Shown: in pieces, positions 9,501-9,883 of the stretch
How the letters are laid out: each line of letters opens with the position of its first letter
Numbering within the stretch: the stretch's first letter is position 1
Source of the DNA: JBEKYH01 sp049511115
Lineage (GTDB): Bacteria; Planctomycetota; Phycisphaerae; Tepidisphaerales; Tepidisphaeraceae
NCBI GenBank assembly: GCA_049511115.1
Contig: JBEKYH010000154.1
Coordinates: 1 to 9,883, forward strand
Direction: 5' to 3'
Length of the DNA: 9,883 nt
Notes under the pieces: generated by a model
Database searches by the model: none
What the model saw: the letters and a program-made list of their open reading frames with translations, nothing else
Told to the model about the DNA's origin: nothing
Translations under genes and position numbers: made by a program

Positions 9501-9883
9501 GTCGTGATCGTTCCCTGATTGACGTATGTGTCGCCTGAGAAATATCCGGTAATCGTTCCGCTGCCTCCCGCGATAGTGATGCCGCTGCCAATCGTTAGCG
9601 TCGCTGGATTGGTACTGGTCGTCCCTTGGGACTCGATAAAATTATTGCCGCCACCCAATTGTACGCTTCCCGTGCCGGCAAGGATTTGCGTCCCCTGGAA
9701 GAGCAGCGTCGCGGTAGTGCTTCCACTCGCTGCACCCAACTCGATCGTCCCGTTGAGCGTGAGGCCGCTGTTGACGTCGAGCGTGACATTATTCTCCGAA
9801 GCATCCAGTGTGCTACCGGAGGGGATGGTAACACCCGACAACACGCTGCTATTGCCGTTGATCGACGTAAGAACGAGCAAATT
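524..9883 (-). CDS. Giant secreted multidomain protein with RHS repeats and dockerins (5'-partial)
   Basis: Likely exported surface protein; no enzymatic activity is evident. The frame is open from the window edge to a TGA at 526-524. The first start-like codon is a TTG at 9880, preceded in frame by AAT, and the protein begins inside beta-helix repeats without a signal peptide, so the true start lies outside. Domains (residues from 9880): beta-helix 1-590; CARDB 593-712; PPC-like 720-819; TIG/IPT-like 820-912; unrecognised 913-1099; RHS entry domain 1100-1190; YD repeats 1221-1808; RHS core 1809-1911; hydrophobic segment 1965-1985; surface-protein domain 2013-2205; Ig/FN3-like 2205-2297; beta-helix 2300-2464; dockerin modules 2465-2599 and 2818-2951; RTX-like stretch near 2680; Ala/Pro-rich tail 2952-3118. 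No frameshift interrupts it. At least 3,118 residues, longer than typical RHS toxins. By family analogy it would act outside the cell in adhesion, matrix or contact; this is inference. The next gene lies 315 nt downstream on the same strand. Confidence 0.93.
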   Translation of the reverse strand, partial: NLLVLTSINGNSSVLSGVTIPSGSTLDASENNVTLDVNSGLTLNGTIELGAASGSTTATLLFQGTQILAGTGSVQLGGGNNFIESQGTTSTNPATLTIGSGITIAGGSGTITGYFSGDTYVNQGTITTNSGQITFAGNDADNQGTFQITGGGAIELDGANFVNQGTFDTADGILYLNGSLNNAGNTLALNGASGPLYLRFGAIDGGTVTTSGTAAVLATNDGGTLAGVTLAGSMQLGESPFTGGSITITGGLTLDQGLVSLTDASNLTFSGTQTVSGTGTITLTGMDSNDGLQIPTGGNLTIASGVTIEGNSGVITASGTGSLTNQGTIEAAGGGTLIVEGDTNFSGSTLTGGTFGAVGNSTLRLVGANIVTNAAGLLLDGATSQIYNAASGTTSALAGFTTNAAAGSFTIQNGANFSAGAFNNLGLLTIAAGSTFTSSGSYTDSGSTVVNGTLVASSTVTVSNGGSLSGSGLVKANLLNNGQVTPGSSPGVLTVSGSFTQSSTGSLNIAVGGAKAGSQFDQLNVSGAAALGGTLNATLSNGFAPALEESFDVFNFASSSGSFATFNSALISGSPAFATNSTATSLSLVGATLSPDLAVSAVTFTPSTGTIGQNITVTYTVENLGTVGTTSGKWTDSVYLSSSAVLMPDATLLGRVKHVGDVAGLSSYEGTLVAPLPGLLQGSYYVIVVADSGMAVPDVNRANNVAASSTPLSLAPPLLSLGTAVSGTISNGQELFYRLNVTPGSNVQLEATFGVADESELLVRYGTLPTASSFDESNTADLNALQPQLVLPSGQGGTYYILLDGSDGAGAGESFTLLASVIPFEVSSFSTASGNNTGPVSMTITGSGFTENTAVSLLDGGTTIVAQSTTLINANQLNVTFDLTGQAAGNYSVKAVDGSQSAVAPGTFQVTAQAASSNLQVYADSPPGGLVGMPFYLSAGVINEGNTDIQIPEFELIGTNVNGVSQEVIGFGGGVLAPKQVATPMEPNNQTPGVGGLVKFLPYPDTVGTITTWTVEEVPPSTSIDWSSLPRPTDIPAAAWSTLLANLSAAVGTTFADLDSVFQADSIYLAQVGDSVTDQSTLLDFELGKANDSEPTPILSSVVDSDFAGPGLPLEFQRSFVQSITGRYTSGLLGYGWATNWDMSATTDNSGDVYIQEGANDSEFTLDSNGTYVSDDGDPGTLTFTNGAFTLTEPSGTVTSFLPDGQLNSIQDSSGNSITAGYNSANQVTTLTQSDGEVMTLSYNAQGLVSQVTDPAGNVTTYTYDSNDQLVGVSGPNGSYAYTYINGQGAAEEHALASITNPNGTQLNFTYDSQGRLTKQSGSGATGTITYAYLSPGGYTATDLTGATTKVLYNAEGAPAIITDSLGNVTSITYNPDGEPVLISSPGGTASSATYNADGSIASETDALGNTTQFTENPATGALQSLEDANGNTTSYSFTSQGLLSSILQANGNTSDYFYNAQGEISKTINALGLTTRYAYNSAGDLTSQINPDGTTDTYTYDAQGDVLSATDASGTTALIYNSARDLTQITYPNGQFLTYTYNAGNQLTQLIDQSGFTENYTYYLTGQLMEVTDATGAMVASYTYNSANQLTSVVHGNGTYTTYAYDADGNLLHLINFAPGGSINSRFDYTYDALNDVATMTTLAGTTTYGYDADGQLTSATLPTGEKITYAYDAAGNRTVVSDTGGTTTNYVTNDVNEYTTVGGYTYSYDADGNLTVTGGPAGNTIYTYDDENRLIEVQTPTDTETYKYDALGNLISSTDNGKTTQYLVDPTGLGNVVAEYDGSGNLIANFTYGKGLVSQVNASGVASYYDFDATGSTAGLSGSTGSYLASYSYLPFGVLQSSTGSVNNPFQFNGQAGVMTQTNGLDFMRARFYSPTIGRFINPDPSGLAGGLNEYTFVSNNPLVYEDPSGLLGFGLNPNTYSTGIGLEQRVVQNETPTLLTLFYENVVQPAAALIDSGGALSLGGATVAALAVLDVYLFYRFVHDGYALYKEVNVPVVNGADLATTTTIVVGPHDPNYVTGPAGFGTQGFVQAGATLPYTIGFENEASATAPAHVVEVTEQIDPNLDWNTFQLGEFGFGGQVFAVPAGLTSYSTQINDVTTLGVYVDVDAEFDELNGQLTWTFTTIDPTTLDDPVGNVFEGFLPPNVTPPQGQGFISYTVQPNAADPTGTVINAQGTVIFDAGLSDQSSLETPSTSNTIDSGPPVSTVGPLPPTESSPNFTVTWSGQDDAGGSGIASYDIYASTDGGPFVPWLIDTTLTSAIYAGAMDNYYSFYSIATDNVGNVQQTPLTAHATTSLGVIFTGKDSTSFNDPNNWNTGFVPTSADAAYINSGTVVVSSGLNVGNLYIVGGTLDWTGGALDSDLTIDPGAMLQINGSGPMTISGATLANGGTIDQATAAVTIVRSTFANTGLVEINAGTFSVVGNITGSGVLSIGTSTTTADVLLGSGGGISTLSALTIAAGSRLDITDNSLQLNYGVGATDPVAAIRGYLVTGYNGDTWTGAGIMSSTAAGNPGVYSIGYADGSVDSGTPAQPGQILLKLTLAGDANLDGTVNFGDLLSVSQNFNKTNRDWAQGDFNYDGIVNFADLLLVSQNFNKQLAAVEASQAVNLTAPIEYVRLDADGLHTDIWTNATASGPPAQSILLADIPSLNYAGPAGADQLIIDFSNGDPLPASGLTFNGGAGTNTLEVIGTSGNDTATVNGSTIVVATPLGASSIPYTAASTIIFDGNAAGANTLSQTAQPGGGASLVFSQPTALDTLNVDGGMFTVPADAPGGGSLDYTLGTVSIAWGAKLVLAASDVPADQTILAVNNLTVAGALDLTDNVLEINYTPGNDPLAAIQGYLKTAYNNDTWTGPGITSSNAAADPSLYAVGYTDGNLDAGTPAAPNQIYIKNTLAGDANLDGTINFADLLAVSQNFNKTNEDWAHGDFNYDGTVNFADLLLVSQNFNKQLAFGQLAQAPDLSRPVVETAAAPTTPKPAPAAARVLAPSAPAAAANSPTISAAPIAAVSAPTPSSPVIPTGLTASLTMTAPGDATAKVAKSTTKVKPTSPAPAVGNVGSISAAGNANSRPAKARLVIAAPAALPTDEISEDALVGVWNPVTTGDNLLFADARRCDRLQ
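527..1027 (-). other. Ala/Pro-rich C-terminal tail of the giant protein (residues 2952-3118)
   Basis: Low-complexity sequence rich in Ala, Pro, Ser and Thr (for example PTTPKPAPAAARVLAPSAPA and KVAKSTTKVKPTSPAPAV). It ends in a more ordered stretch, DEISEDALVGVWNPVTTGDN, and then ...RRCDRLQ. No LPxTG, PEP-CTERM or transmembrane anchor is visible. The tail may be a flexible wall- or matrix-spanning linker; the short hydrophobic/acidic end might be a sorting tag. Neither role is shown by the sequence alone. The plus strand is also open across this segment because of its skewed GC-rich codons. Confidence 0.5.
1028..1429 (-). repeat. Dockerin module, copy 2 (residues 2818-2951)
   Basis: A second copy of the module at 2084-2488, lying 352 residues further on. 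The lead-in is divergent (LDLTDNVLEINY, GYLKTAYNNDTWTGPGITSS, YAVGYTDG). The 57-residue dockerin (2895-2951) differs from copy 1 at only 6 positions (51/57 identical by hand alignment). Both F-hand loops are intact: DANLDGTINFADL and DFNYDGTVNFADL. The segment between the copies holds an RTX-like stretch (NGGAGTNTLEV and SGNDTATVNGSTIVV near residue 2680) and beta-rich filler. The arrangement points to an internal tandem duplication of the whole module. Confidence 0.85.
2084..2488 (-). repeat. Dockerin module, copy 1 (residues 2465-2599)
   Basis: About 80 residues of a conserved lead-in (LDITDNSLQLNYG, GYLVTGYNGDTWTG, GIMSS...YSIGYADG) are followed by a type I dockerin, residues 2543-2599. 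The two dockerin halves are DANLDGTVNFGDLLSVSQNF and DFNYDGIVNFADLLLVSQNF. Each has the D-x-N-x-D-G-x-[VI]-N-F-x-D-L calcium-binding F-hand loop with all ligand positions kept. In cellulosomes dockerins bind cohesins. In planctomycetes these repeats are common in proteins unlinked to cellulosomes, and their partner is unknown. Confidence 0.85.
3266..3844 (-). other. Recurring surface-protein domain after the RHS junction (residues 2013-2205)
   Basis: Begins GPHDPNYVTGPAGFGTQGF, then LPYTIGFENEASATAPAHVV, VTEQIDPNLDWNTFQLGEFG and, near the end, GQGFISYTVQP and NTIDSGPP (N2198). I recognise this pattern (GPAGFG, LPY.I.FEN...ATAPA, LD.NLDW.TF.LG..GFG) from large bacterial extracellular proteins, where it often follows other adhesion-type domains, but I cannot name its Pfam entry with certainty. 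It is likely a beta-sandwich. It leads directly into an Ig/FN3-like domain (residues 2205-2297, with FTVTWSGQDD, GIASYDIYAS and SIATDNVGN). Confidence 0.6.
4148..4456 (-). other. RHS repeat-associated core domain (residues 1809-1911)
   Basis: Contains SYSYLPFG, FQFNGQAG, then RARFYSPTIGRFINPDPSG (R1870 onward), GGLNEYTFVSNNPL and EDPSG ending at G1911. This is a full match to the RHS core signature 'RyY.p..GRF.s.DP.g..gG.N.Y.Y..NNP....DP.G'. Asp1885 and Asp1908 are both kept, 23 residues apart. In the RHS/TccC proteins studied, two conserved Asp residues in this part of the core drive self-cleavage just after the DPxG motif. Cleavage here, near Leu1912, is inferred. In toxin-type RHS proteins the core is followed by a short variable toxin; here more than 1,200 residues follow. 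Confidence 0.93.
4457..6220 (-). repeat. RHS/YD repeat block, about two dozen units (residues 1221-1808)
   Basis: Units of about 20-21 residues of the form Y-[DN]-x3-G-x-[LV]-x(5-8)-D-x3-G-x-T-T-x-Y-x. Examples are YDADGNLTVTGGPAGNTIYT, YDAAGNRTVVSDTGG and YNSAGDLTSQINPDGTTDTY. I can delimit about 24 units; some are stretched or have lost the YD (for instance units beginning ENPATG and FTSQG). The matching DNA repeats as variants of GTCGTAGGTGTA on the plus strand. YD repeats build the beta-strand shell of RHS and Tc-C type proteins. Confidence 0.93.
6311..6583 (-). other. RHS entry domain (DUF6531-like, residues 1100-1190)
   Basis: The segment reads SVVDSDFAGPGLPLEFQRSF, then GRYTSGLLGYGWATNWDMS (G1133-Y-G-W). 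This is the 'P.LPL.f.R.Y.S......G.LG.GW...yd..l' pattern that opens the beta-cage of RHS/YD proteins. It continues with strands ending in SGTVTSFLPDGQLNSIQDSS and leads into the first YD repeat at residue 1221. In known RHS proteins this region forms part of the hollow shell around the C-terminal domain. Confidence 0.8.
7145..7723 (-). other. PPC-like domain followed by TIG/IPT-like domain (residues 720-912)
   Basis: Residues 720-819 start LGTAVSGTISNGQELFYRLN and end GGTYYILLDGSDGAGAGESF. This matches the pattern of bacterial pre-peptidase C-terminal (PPC) domains: 'G..v.G.l..g....y.l.v..g..l...' and a closing 'G.YyI.v'. Residues 820-912 carry TGPVSMTITGSGFTENTAVS and a closing NYSVKAVDGS...GTFQV, a TIG/IPT-like immunoglobulin fold ('G.v.mtI.GsGF', then 'pG.Y.v.V'). 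Both are non-catalytic beta-sandwich modules. Assignment is by pattern only; the TIG call is somewhat firmer than the PPC call. Confidence 0.55.
7745..8104 (-). other. CARDB-like beta-sandwich domain (residues 593-712)
   Basis: Begins SPDLAVSAVTFTPSTGTIGQ and continues with ITVTYTVENLGTV, then SYYVIVVADS and a final DVNRANNVAAS (N699-R-A-N-N). The order 'PDL.V....P......G....v.y.v.N.G' followed by 'D....v.E.n..NN' is the CARDB pattern. CARDB domains are adhesion-type beta-sandwiches found in large extracellular bacterial and archaeal proteins. The N-terminal and C-terminal signatures are both present, so the domain looks complete. Confidence 0.75.
8111..9883 (-). repeat. N-terminal beta-helix repeat region of the giant protein
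   Basis: Codes for residues 1 to about 590. Short Gly/Thr/Ser/Asn-rich rungs repeat, with recurring cores such as NQGTI, NQGTF, LTIASGVTI and GGTLIV, typical of filamentous-haemagglutinin or autotransporter-like parallel beta-helices. The DNA also repeats: CGTTCCCTGATT, which encodes the NQGT core on the minus strand, occurs at 8900, 9386, 9449 and 9509. The last three are spaced 63 and 60 bases apart, i.e. 21 and 20 residues, close to one helix turn. The region closes near residues 483-540 with VTPGSSPGVLTVSGSFTQ and GGTLNATL, a signature seen where autotransporter-type beta-helices end. Likely role: an extended rod on the cell surface (inference). Confidence 0.75.

Noticed and set aside
9878..9880. 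TTG at 9880 as the real start of the giant gene
   Set aside because: The frame is still open upstream to the window edge, the sequence begins inside beta-helix repeats, and there is no signal peptide or sorting motif. The gene is almost certainly cut by the window.

Overview
The window reads as a planctomycete-type genome segment. It is moderately GC-rich and carries two tandem genes for very large secreted proteins, both on the minus strand. Three signs support Planctomycetota: an N-terminal motif of the LEPR-XLL type (E-x-L-E-x-R-x-L-L-S-A) in the second gene; type I dockerin repeats of the D-x-N-x-D-G-x-[VI]-N-F-x-D-L form inside a giant protein; and one polypeptide that mixes beta-helix, CARDB, PPC-like, TIG-like and RHS modules. 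Class or order cannot be settled by eye; a Phycisphaerae/Tepidisphaerales-like source is only an impression.

Layout, in the direction of transcription (right to left). Positions 9883 to 524 are one uninterrupted reading frame of at least 3,118 codons. It is open at the right edge of the window, so the true start, signal peptide and promoter lie outside. The order is: beta-helix repeats, CARDB, PPC-like domain, TIG-like domain, an unrecognised linker domain, RHS entry domain, about two dozen YD repeats, RHS core, a hydrophobic and locally AT-rich junction, a second surface-protein domain with an Ig/FN3-like domain, a second beta-helix, dockerin module 1, an RTX-like stretch, dockerin module 2, and an Ala/Pro-rich tail. 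Residue numbers used here count the TTG at 9880 as residue 1.

Positions 523 to 209 are the only intergenic stretch. It holds an imperfect hairpin shortly after the stop, a sigma70-like promoter (TTGCCA-N16-TACAAT) behind an A/T-rich tract, and a predicted leader of about 115 nt with a Shine-Dalgarno sequence. Positions 208 to 1 are the first 69 codons of a second gene. It starts with the LEPR-XLL-type sorting motif and runs off the left edge.

Together these look like a locus for giant exported or cell-surface proteins (adhesion, matrix or contact functions). No enzyme, immunity gene, RNA gene, CRISPR array or transposase is visible. The most unusual point is an RHS cassette with an intact core and both conserved Asp-Pro motifs. 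It sits in the middle of a structural protein, with about 1,200 residues after the core instead of a short toxin tip.
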